The translations under genes and the position numbers were made by a program. Under the pieces are notes generated by a model that saw nothing but the letters and a program-made list of their open reading frames with translations, was not told the origin of the DNA and searched no databases. Source: Sesamum alatum (lineage: Eukaryota > Streptophyta > Magnoliopsida > Lamiales > Pedaliaceae). From it: a stretch of DNA of 64,000 nt. This document shows, piece by piece, positions 54,902-64,000 of the stretch. The stretch's first letter is position 1, and each line of letters begins with the position of its first letter. The stretch covers positions 28,364,479 through 28,428,478 of the forward strand of contig JACGWO010000005.1 in NCBI GenBank assembly GCA_034509735.1, given 5' to 3'.

Positions 54902-55121
54902 TAAAAAAATTGAATAAAATTTGAAATAAAAAATCCATCCGTTTCCCTTGCAATTAGCGTGTGCTCCAAATTGCGTATGTCATGACGGAAAAATAGAACT
55001 ACTTGTTCGCTCCCATTTGCACTTTTACAGACGTGTTTGGAAATAAGTCAAAGCCCAAAACCGTCATTTCACCTTGTTCAACATGTCCCAGCCACAGCTT
55101 ACCAAAACAAAAAATAAATAA

Positions 55122-55531
55122 TAAATAAATTATATCCACCTCCCTTAAAGTTTGGCATAATTACTAAATGCTCTCATTGTTTGAAAAATCACAAATATCT
55201 ATTAAGCTTTGCAATTTTTAATCAAAAACTTGAAATCGACCATTTGACCTTTGAATTTTTTATTAAAATTATAGAAAAATCAGCCGAGGTAAATTACATT
55301 ATTGCTTATTTGTATAAAAAATTTAAAAAACCCTCATTGCGCACTACACTTTAATTGTTTTTTTAAGAATTAAATAAAAAATAATTTACTGCATAAGGGT
55401 ATGTTGATTAATTTATTCATAAAAATAAATGAAAATAAATTATTTATTAGACGGCTCTATATTTCAAGAATATTTATAATTTTTTAAATAATAAAAGAAT
55501 ATTTTTAATTATATAAACCGTAATTTACCTT
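55122..55531. mobile_element. Family A MITE (diverged)
   Basis: Left arm TATATCCACCTCCCTTAAAG then GGCATAATTACTAAATG; right arm ends CCGTAATTTACC. Internal order is as in the 6461 copy. It lies ~800 bp upstream of the SRO start. Confidence 0.6.
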
Positions 55532-56322
55532 AGAAAAAACAAAAGAAACTCTCTGCATCAAATCCAAGGTTACAAGATAACCGCCCCACGCCCCCACCTT
55601 AAACTATAAAACTAAAACCGTCGGCTCATCGAAACAGACTGCCAAAATCCACCCAAAAGAAGCAAAAAATATCCACACCACCGCCCACAAAAACCTTCCC
55701 AAGAAAACCTGAGGCGGTGTTTTCCGTTGGGCCTTTTTCCTTTTCTTGCCATCCCTTTTTATAGTAAAGAAGAAACTCGGGTCTTCTCACAATCCCCACT
55801 CGCCTCTTCTACGAGAATTGTTTTTCTTCCTTAATGTGCACGAATTTGGGTTAGGATTCAGTCACACCATCGCCAACACTTGTTATTACCACATCTTATA
55901 GGCAAAGTTTCTTTTCTTTCGTATTTATTGCTTCAAGTTCTTCATTTTGTTGAGTTCTTGCCAGTTTCCTCTCGGTTTTTATTCGTTGGAATCTGTTTTT
56001 TGGGTTTCTTTCAGTTTGTGGGCTTTGATTATTCATCCTCTTTGCACAAGTTCTTGTCTTTGTTCGTCCCTTTTCTTGGCTTCAAGAATCAAATTTCATA
56101 TCTTGATTCCCACCATTAGATAGATTTTTAGCGGGTGTCTTTTTCAGAATCTAGCTATGGGTTGTTTCTTGTTGTTGTTGTGAGGACAAAGTCGTAGAGA
56201 GTAATTTATTAGTTTTTCTGACTAATTTTCCTTTCAAATTAGACCTTTCCCATTAGATTGGTATTTTCTTGATTGTGGACCAAGTTAACTTTCAGCGCAA
56301 GGTTCTGTGTTTCTGATATTCC

Positions 56323-58534
56323 ATGTACATCAAGAACCAGGACTACGAGTTGCTCTCTCCCTCAATGGCATCAATCGACGGCCATTCAGCTCAGAAGAAG
56401 AGCACAAAACTCACACTGTTTGAGGATCTTCTCCACAGTTCAGACACCCGGAATTCGCATTATGGGCTTAGTGCTGACGATGAGATTCAGGGAGATTCTT
56501 GCCCTTCTGATTGTGAAAGTGGGATTTCCGGGGCTGAAAACGAGCAACAATTCGGGCTGTCTGGTAATGGTTTGATCAGAGTTGATGATGGCGAGATGGT
56601 TTATGAGATTATCAAGAAAAAGTTGGTTTCAAGCTTGAATTGTTATGGATTTGATGCTCAAGTTGAGGCCATTCATAGGAATGATCACTCCGGGATCATG
56701 AGCCGGGCAAAGCTTCAATCTTTTTGTATATATTCAAGAGCCATGGAAATCAAGTGTGGTGGCAATGCCAATGTGAAGTATGCTTGGTTTGGTGCTTCCA
56801 AGGATGAGATTAGCACAGTTCTTCATCATGGTTTTGGACTTCCTATGACTACTCGAACTCATGGACATGCTGTCCATCTCTCCCCTGTTGATCACCCTGT
56901 TCAAAGGTACTATAATTTTTCAAACGAGCAAATTATCCTCCTATGAAAAGAAATAGCAATTTACCTCACTGTGTTTGCAATATCACGTGTGTTGCTTGTA
57001 TTTTTCCCATAACTTTTCCTAAGGTAATAGGAATCCTGTGTTTCTTGACATAGTTGGTTTGTTTCTCTGATGGGAATCTGCTCTTGTTATGCAGTATGGA
57101 GTTAGCTTCTCCTGATGAGGATGGGCTAAGACATATGTTGCTTTGCCGTGTGATTTTGGGAAAAACTGAGGTTGTTTGTCCTGGTTCCGGGCAATATCAT
57201 CCGAGTTGTGAAGAATTTGATTCCGGGGTCGACAATTTAGTGTCTCCTCAGACGTATATCGTGTGGAGTTCGAGTATGAACACTCATATCCTGCCTGAAT
57301 TTGTTGTTAGTTTCCGGGCATCCTCTTCTTGCAGAGGTAAAGAACTAGGCCTTCTGCTTGTTTGTTTTTTCGTTTTCAGTTTTCAGTTTTTCAAACAGTA
57401 ATTAGAGTGGAAACATGGTTGTTCACACGTGTTCTCGATGGAAATTCATTAATTTAACACTACAGTTCAATATAAAACGCAATTTTATTAACCAATCCAA
57501 ACGTATTCTCGTTATCTGCAATCTTATGCGCATCCGCAACTGTTGTCTTTGCAGGATCTCAAAAGGGCCGGCAACCAACACGACAACCGAATTCAGAGTG
57601 GATGCCATTTGCAACTCTAATCACCACTCTGTCCAAGTTCTTGCCTCCTGATGCGATCGAACTGATCTCCAAGAACTACCGAGACTACAAAGTATGTTGT
57701 CTGCATCCTGTCTGATTTAGGATTTACAAAAACTGGAAATATTGTTGACGATTGAAGATATATATAGATCATCTGTTTCAACTTACCATCGATCTTTGAT
57801 ATGCAGAAGCAGAGAATGACGAGACACGAAATGATTCAGGTGGTGAGACAAGTAGCAGGGGACAAGTTGCTGATGACAATCATAAAATCCTACAGGGGAA
57901 AGGTATAAGGCTTGTTTCTTGCATCAATGAATTTATGTTGTCTATAGAACAGTTTCGTATTCCACTTTTATTGTCTTATGATTCGTATTTTAGTTTCTAA
58001 GAATTGAAACCTCTGCCATTCCTTTCTGGGCTGCAATAAATTGTTCGAAAATCTTCTGTTTCAGTAGTGTACCTTGTCCGGAGATCAATCTATGCTTAAA
58101 TTTTCATATTCACTTAGACTATATTTCGATTGATGGATTAGACGTTGATGGATTTCAAATTTTTTTAAAACGAGTTATTCAAAATTCTTTCCTCAAATCC
58201 TCTTCCACTAGTCTCACTAATCACCAAACCAAGAAATAAGTTTCAACGCGACATGGTAACGATGACGAGTATTGTCTGTTCAGCTTCGTATTCTTGGACT
58301 GAGGTTTCCGATCTTAATCCTACACTGTCTCAGTTTCGAGATGTTCTTATCGTTTTCACCTCAAACATGCTCTTTATTACTTGAAATCGGACTGAATTTT
58401 CTGTTGCAAATCATATTTTATTTTCTATTTGTTTTAATATACACACGGCACGTGTATAGATGACTGATGAGTTCATTTATGTGTTGGTGTAGATCAATGC
58501 ATCCAGGAGCAGTGGCTCAGGCAGAAGAGATTGA
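56323..58534 (+). CDS. SRO protein (RCD1-like; PARP-like plus RST domain, no WWE)
   Basis: A plant-specific regulator of stress and redox responses, expected in the nucleus and binding transcription factors by its RST domain. Exons are 56323-56906, 57095-57336, 57555-57691, 57807-57902 and 58493-58534, giving 366 aa. Residues ~1-80 are acidic and unstructured. The PARP-like catalytic fold follows (KYAWFGASKDEISTVLHHGFG, HAVHLSPVDHPVQ, DGLRHMLLCRVILGKTEVV, QYHPSCEEFDSGVDNL..QTYIVWSSSMNTHILPEFVVSFR). The His-Tyr-Glu triad of active PARPs is not evident, as in other SROs. The RST domain is EWMPFATLITTLSKFLPPDAIELISKNYRDYK...HEMIQVVRQVAGDKLLMTIIKSYRGK. The short WWE-less form fits the SRO2-SRO5 subgroup. 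A second in-frame ATG lies at 56365. Confidence 0.92.
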
Positions 58535-59099
58535 GTTCTCTGGAAGAATGGCTGAGCCGACGACAGACACAAATTAACACAGACATCTTAGTACTGACAT
58601 TGTAGGCGTAGTTGGATCTGATCTTGTACTGAACACAGATTATGACATGGGAGTATTTTGTTTGTAGCATGTTCCATTTTCTTGCCATCTTCCAAGTCTA
58701 TTGTTGTTCCTTTTGATGCACCCATCTCGAGGCATTGTAGATCTTCTAGTCCACGCGTTTGATCTGATCTGAATTAATTATACGATGAGTATAGTTAGAT
58801 TGATTCAATCAAATTTGATTCGGGTAATAATTATTTGTTGTTGGATGTTCGGGGAGTTTCTATTTGTATATAAATTATAAGTATACGATCATATTTACTG
58901 GCCCATTGATTGTACGACTTATGTGAAGTAAAATTATTTAAATGTTATAAACGAAAAATTTAAATGTTAGAAGCGTTTCGTTACATTATTTAATATATTA
59001 AAATATCAAAATGTTTAAAATTAATTAAATATGTATATTAATAATATTCATAGCACAATATAGAGATTAAATCAAGAATTTTAGGGCCAAGATATTAAT
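58535..59099. other. SRO downstream flank
   Basis: The first part is the SRO 3' UTR. The remainder is AT-rich with no recognised feature. Confidence 0.5.
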
Positions 59100-59945
59100 T
59101 GTGGTAACTAATTGAACGAGGTTCAAGTAGTTCAAATATAGGAAAAGCACAGCAAAAGGCCCATAAGAGTACGAAGCCCAAGGATCCCTGATAGATGTGG
59201 GAGCTCAGTCCAAGTAAGGCCCATATTAGAGGACGCTCTCATGTAATCTAGATGGCATCTGCGTATGGTTCTTCAATTTATGTAAGCTAAAGACCCGTTA
59301 AAAAGAATATTTACATCAGCTAAAAATTTGTTGGAACGAATAAGTGTCAATATGGTTCCTCAACTTATGTCAGTTAAAGACCTGTTGAAAAGAATATTTA
59401 TATCAACTAAAGATCCGTTGAAATGAATAAGTGTCAGTATGATTCCTCAATTTATGTCAGCTAAAGATCCGTTGAAAAGAATATTTACATCAGCTAAAGA
59501 CCCGTTGGAATGAATAAGTGTCAGTCGGCAAAGCTAAGACATGTGGTAAGTGTCAATCAGCAAAGCTAAGACACGTAGTAGCCGAAAAAGATGCACTGAA
59601 GGCATCCTTACCCGAGAAATGACTTCCTGGCCAAGAATTCGAGAGCAGGGCTATAGGAGGATCTCCCCTAACCGTTACCCTAAAGATTAGGGACTTTGGA
59701 TTCGGAGGGATATATCTCACCCAGTGACTTTGGAGGGATTATATTTTATCCTCCAACCCAAAGGGTAGTCTATAAATAGTGGCTCCCCCAATTAAGCGGG
59801 GACAATTTTTAGTTATACTTGCACTAAAATATTCGCGCTCTTCTATATCTATTTGGTTTACTGTACATTCAGAACTAATTTGACCGACGAAATATTATCA
59901 GTTTTCTTGCAAGTTCGCTTGTGAATCAAGCCCAAAAATTTTGAG
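59100..59945 (+). mobile_element. Probable solo LTR of a retrotransposon
   Basis: An ~850-bp block differs from its surroundings in base use and carries LTR-like signals. These are the start TGTGGTAACTAATTG, a TATA box in CTATAAATAGTGGC (59771), and a downstream leader with TGCACTAAAATATTCG. No primer-binding site, gag or pol follows. Exact borders and target duplication were not resolved, so 'solo LTR' is an interpretation. Confidence 0.5.
59265..59525. repeat. 87-bp tandem repeat inside the LTR-like block
   Basis: ATGGTTCTTCAATTTATGT starts at 59265 and variants at 59352 and 59439, an 87-bp period repeated three times. Each unit contains two CAGCTAAAGACCCGTTG-like half-units, so the motif is itself a doublet. 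Confidence 0.8.
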
Positions 59946-59951
59946 CTGGAC

Positions 59952-60132
59952 CACTACAATAAAACATCTCTTTTGTCACATCAATATGTTTGATGTGATA
60001 ACTGATAGCATGTTCTAGAAAATGAAAATTAAAATGAGAGCCACTACATGATTTCTTAATTGCCTCTCCCATTATATCCTACTCTATAATGGTGAAATCA
60101 TTTTACAATAATAGTGTTTGTATTGTAGTAGT
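59952..60132. mobile_element. Mini CACTA-like element
   Basis: The left end CACTACAATAAAAC and the right end, reversed, CTACTACAATACAAAC match CACTA-type termini over ~14 bp. The element is ~180 bp, non-coding, and abuts the LTR-like block. Confidence 0.5.
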
Positions 60133-60531
60133 TAGGAGAACCATTGCTTTCAATATTATCACAATCCCTTTATTGTTCTTGGATTAATGATGAATGTGAA
60201 TTAATTTCTCATAGCAAGACTTCATGTATATGTACTATTTATTAAGTTTCAAATTTTAATTTTTTTTTCTATCAATGTTGATTAGTTATTCAAATTTTTT
60301 TATTCAATGACATAAATACAGTAAAAAATTAAGTTATGCACACTCTAGTATATACAAAGATCCTAAGTAGAGATATGAAGTTTATTACCTCCACAAAACA
60401 TTTGTGACACCTTGTTCATGTGAAAGATAGACCATAAATTCGAATTCCGGAAGTAATTGGGAACCAGGTTTGATCATTTAAAAAAAATAAAAATACCTCC
60501 ACATAGCACTTGAAAATGAAAATAAAGAAAA

Positions 60532-60995
60532 GATTAAATTACAGGCATCTTCCCTTATGTTTGGCTAATTACAAATACTACCTCGTTGTATGATAAATTA
60601 CAAATATCCTCCTATTTTTAACGTTCGCCTAACATCGAACTCGTTCTGTTAGCCTCCGTGAGGTTTCTATTCAATTTTTATGGTGGATACCCAAAATGCT
60701 CTTTTGGAATATGAATTATAATTTTATATACCTTGTAGAATTTTCTAAACTATTTTTATGAACAAATATATTCTATGGATCACTTACTTAATTACTTTAC
60801 TCACCTTTAATTTTTTTTTTATTTTTTCAAATATTTTCTTTTGAAAAAAAACAAGGGTAAACTAGTAATTTCAACTTTACTGTCTAAGTACTACATAATT
60901 ATGTTTTATTTGAGAGGAATATTTGTAATTTGTAAAACAACGAAGGGGTATCGATAATTATTCCAAATTTCAGGGAAGGTAACTGAAATTTACCC
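60532..60995. mobile_element. Family A MITE
   Basis: Left end GATTAAATTACAGGCATC, right end ACTGAAATTTACCC, internal order as in other copies (AACATCGAACTCGTTCTGTTAG; CAAAATGCTC). Flanking 9-mers TAAAGAAAA and TTAGAAAAC agree at 6 of 9. Confidence 0.7.
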
Positions 60996-61369
60996 TTAGA
61001 AAACAAAAACAATCAACGTGTTACTTTAATGTTTAATTCATATATATACATATATATATATATAGCAACTCGAATATCACGTTTCGATTGTGGTCTCACC
61101 ATAACAATAAAGATTGTCATACCAACGCACAATCTGATTTTCACAAGTTATGCTTATTTAAATGATCGAGCACATATAAAAAAAGATTGTAGTTTGTGGA
61201 TGGTTACGTTACTTATGTAACACTACTACGACTGATTTAAGTAAGATCATAAACAGTTAAATTATACATAATAATACCAGTATTTTATTTAATGATATTA
61301 TTGTATTTCTATTTAAAAAAATTCCACTTAAATCTATTAAAATGACTAGTATTTTTTTTTTTTAATTTT

Positions 61370-61445
61370 ATACCTAAGATAGTAGGATTTGAATGCAAGA
61401 AATGACTAAATTATGGTCTCCATTATTAACTTTGCTAGACCATTT
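61370..61445 (-). mobile_element. SINE-like fragment, minus strand
   Basis: Reversed, it reads TGGTCTAGCAAAGTTAATAA ... CATTCAAATCCTACTATC, resembling A- and B-box-type pol III motifs. It is short and degraded. Confidence 0.4.
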
Positions 61446-62392
61446 AATGTGTACCTATATCCAAAGAAAGGCAATTGCTTTACTTCCTCAATTATGCTCA
61501 ACTAATTTTTTTCAACATCATCATCACCTAACCATCAATTTTCCTTGAGGATGTCAAGGCCAACATGACTTGCATCATAACATGTTTGATTTTCTAGATT
61601 TCCACACATAAGAAAGTGTATAAAGTAAGTAGAAAAATTAAAATAAATATATTTATTTATTTATACCATACATCAATAAATATTCAAGCGATATAAAATG
61701 AAACAAGCTTTTATTCATATTTTCCTATATGAGAATCAACAAATTCGACTGTATATTATTTGAAAAGTTCCGTTTGTTTCTTCAAATGCTCCATAATTTC
61801 CACGTGCAATTACACTTATGTCATGAAGGACTAGCGTTAATTTGTTACACTCTCGAATAATTAATAGAGGAAAATAGCATAAACCCTCGTGATAATTGGA
61901 AAAATTAATATGAACCCGTGCATATTTTTGAATTTTTTTAAATATAAAATGTACAACTATTAGATAGTTCTAAATGATTATTCATTTTCCAATTATGTAA
62001 TTTTTTAACGAACAAGTAATCTAAAATAGAATAATTTTTGGTATTGAGAGTGTATGGAACAATATTTTCTTGAAGATATTGCTGAAGAAATCCCAAAAAA
62101 TGTTTGAAAATTAAGATATACACTAAAATAGAATAAATAAAAAAAATCAAATATATATAACTTAAATTGAATAAGAGTAATCTTAAAATAATAAAATTCA
62201 GTTGTTAATTCAAGAAAAAAAATAGAAAATTTATTTACACTCTACAATCATCATAAGTTGATCCAGAGTGCAGACAAAACCCTTCTCTCAATACTCAAAA
62301 CCTCATCAATTGCCCCTTTACTTCCTCACAAAGTTCACTTGATTTGGAGATAACATGAAATTCAACTATTCTTAGTTAAATGTATAGTATAC
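61446..62392. other. AT-rich intergenic DNA
   Basis: No gene or clear repeat recognised. Confidence 0.5.
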
Positions 62393-62512
62393 TGAGTTCT
62401 AGTTTAGTTGGCAGAGTTGGTACCTCATAATTATAAAACTATGAGTCAAATCTTACTAATATTTAGATATTGATTTACTGTAATAATAACTATTGATTAG
62501 TTCATTAAAAGA
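62393..62512 (+). mobile_element. tRNA-derived SINE-like element
   Basis: The head GTTCTAGTTTAGTTGGCAG and the TATGAGTCAAATCTTACT segment correspond to A and B boxes. The tail TATTGATTTACTGTAATAAT matches the element at 51497. Confidence 0.55.
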
Positions 62513-62632
62513 AATATGATTTTTTTAAAGAAACCACCAATAGCTTTTGAGAATTTTCCGGTTTCCTCCCTTCGACATTACAAAAAGATTCACAATTGTT
62601 ACGGTTAATTACCATGATCAAATATAAAAAAG

Positions 62633-63735
62633 GCTAAAAATGCATAAAATCTCCATTGTATTTTGAAAACTCAACTAAAAACTCCCATGTGTTTTAAAAA
62701 TAGGATAACCCTCCCCCTCCCCCCACCCCCTATATTTTCTTAATGTAGCTCAATCGCCCCTCTCCATTAAAAAATTACTAACGGCGTTAATTTTTTTTTT
62801 TTAAAAAAATGATAGTTATGCCCTTATTTATTATATATTATTTGTTATTTTAATAACTGTTGGATCTTTATTGATTATACGAGAACCGTTAGATTTGATT
62901 CATTAATCTTAATTATTGGATCTTAAATTTATAAAAAAAAATCAAGGTTTAGATTCCATTAATTTTAAATATATATTATAAAACTTAAAATATTATTTAA
63001 AAAATTAAATTATATAATTCACCCACCCCCATTGCCAAGCAAAAGGGGGCGACGGCGACCACCCAACAAAAGGGAGGCGATGGCTCGCCGTTGCCCCCCA
63101 ATCTGGGCGACGGCGCGTGGTCGCCCAAGGCAGAAGTGGTGACAGCGGTCGCCGTCGTCATGGTACATCTGGGCGACGGTGACCGCCGTCCTTAGATTCT
63201 AAAAAAATAAAAAAATTTAATTTGGATTTCTATTAAATTTTTTAAAAATATAAAAGTTAATTTTAATTTTTTGCAACTTACAAATATTTAAATAAAGTAT
63301 TATATTTTAGTTTTAATTTAAATATTATAATTTATTTAAATCAAATAATAATTTTAATTAATAAATAAAATATAATTGTTATATAAATTGATATATTTGA
63401 AAAATAATTTTTAATACATTATTTTCTGTTATTTTAATTATAAAGTTTTTGGTATATCAAAAAAAGATAAAAACAAGTATATTTGACTAGGTAATTTTAA
63501 ATAAAATATAGGGGCATTTTTATCAATTAAGGGCCAAAAGAGAGTCAAAACGCGCAAAAAATTATATCCAGATGCACCATCCACGCGTGCAACCCACTTT
63601 CCGTTAGTTTCTGACACAATAATTTTTTATTTGCTGAATTTATTAAAACAGAAGGGGCTTTTAGCTTATTTTCAAAACACAAGGTTTTTTTTTTTTTTGG
63701 CTAAAACACAGGAGGGTAATTGAAGTTTAGCTTAT
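62633..63735. mobile_element. ~1.1-kb inverted-repeat element with a GC-rich core
   Basis: The ends are weakly inverted: left GGCTAAAAATGC ... CCCATGTGTTTTAAAA, right reversed AGCTAAACTTC ... CCTCCTGTGTTTTAGCC. The centre (63018-63195) is a GC-rich block with repeated GGGCGACGGCG units. No long frame is conserved. A target duplication was not resolved. Confidence 0.45.
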
Positions 63736-64000
63736 AAAAAATCTTGGCGAATACTAATTAACCACGGGTACTCAATATCTATTAGTCATTATTTCTACAA
63801 GTGATACCAAAATATTAGCTACACTGAAAACTGTGGCAAATATTTTGGTTATAGGTAAAACCATGACAAATATTGATTCAAACTTAAGTTTTCAAGTCGA
63901 TTTTATTTGACAGTGCTGGATAGTATTGATTTATCATAATTCTTAAACCGTAGTGATTTATATTATATGGATACTATGCCATAATATTCAAGAAATAACA
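63736..64000. other. Window end, possible partial CACTA-like arm
   Basis: Phrases AATTAACCACGGGTACTC, CTGTGGCAAATATTTTGGTTAT and ACCATGACAAATATT recall the arms of the element at 53230-53788. The sequence runs off the window, so this cannot be tested here. Confidence 0.35.

Noticed and set aside
55880..56119. 79-aa frame upstream of the SRO gene as a possible uORF
   Set aside because: It has no ATG start (opens with TTG), has no family resemblance and lies in the presumed 5' leader.
1..64000. CRISPR arrays, bacterial operons or a horizontally transferred cluster
   Set aside because: All recognised genes are spliced plant genes; the repeats are transposon- or satellite-like and lack regular short spacers.

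Overview
This is a plant nuclear DNA window of about 64 kb. It is very AT-rich, its genes are split by GT-AG introns, and it carries organelle-targeted nuclear genes, plant-specific families (PEP/phosphate translocator, SRO, R2R3-MYB) and dense small transposons. The proteins look like those of a eudicot, possibly an asterid; I cannot name the species from sequence alone.

Seven plausible host genes are present. (1) A plastid phosphoenolpyruvate/phosphate translocator, 2438-6074 (+, 9 exons). (2) An R2R3-MYB of the MYB98/MYB118 type, 9803-11509 (-, 3 exons). (3) An intronless Myb-like RNA polymerase I termination factor-like gene, 14527-16431 (-). (4) A mitochondrial Fe-S scaffold ISU/IscU, 18551-21079 (+, 3 exons). 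(5) A clade-B (AP2C-type) protein phosphatase 2C with a MAPK docking motif, 21654-23499 (-, 4 exons). (6) The bifunctional plastid histidine enzyme HISN2 (HisI-HisE), 27004-30211 (-, 5 coding exons). (7) Mitochondrial ribosomal protein bL27m, 44328-45003 (+, 3 exons). An eighth gene is an SRO (RCD1-like, PARP+RST, no WWE), 56323-58534 (+, 5 exons). Two identical tRNA-Pro(TGG) genes lie at 36546 and 43170. A decayed AAA-ATPase gene (46255-47930, -) and a LINE fragment (48463-48798, -) are also present. The genes are unrelated, as is usual in plants; three serve mitochondria or plastids in core metabolism or translation.

The rest is a layered transposon landscape. The main object is a complete-ended Mutator-like element (MULE), 31999-35449. 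It has ~280-bp terminal inverted repeats built from palindromes and a perfect 9-bp target duplication. It carries a C-terminally truncated MULE transposase (+) converging on a truncated plant-mobile-domain (PMD/MAIN-like) gene (-). Around it are several families of 150-1100 bp non-autonomous inverted-repeat elements, many with exact or near 9-bp target duplications (Mutator type), three hAT-type elements with near-8-bp duplications, three small Helitrons (TC...CTAG ends, A/T insertion), CACTA-like elements, tRNA-derived SINE-like pieces and a probable solo LTR with an internal 87-bp tandem repeat. Nesting and an internal empty-site comparison (41.4-42.6 kb) give relative ages for some insertions.

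Exon borders were set by reading splice sites and family conservation by eye; no database search was run. UTR ends and transcription starts are not resolved except where an intron in the 5' UTR is visible.
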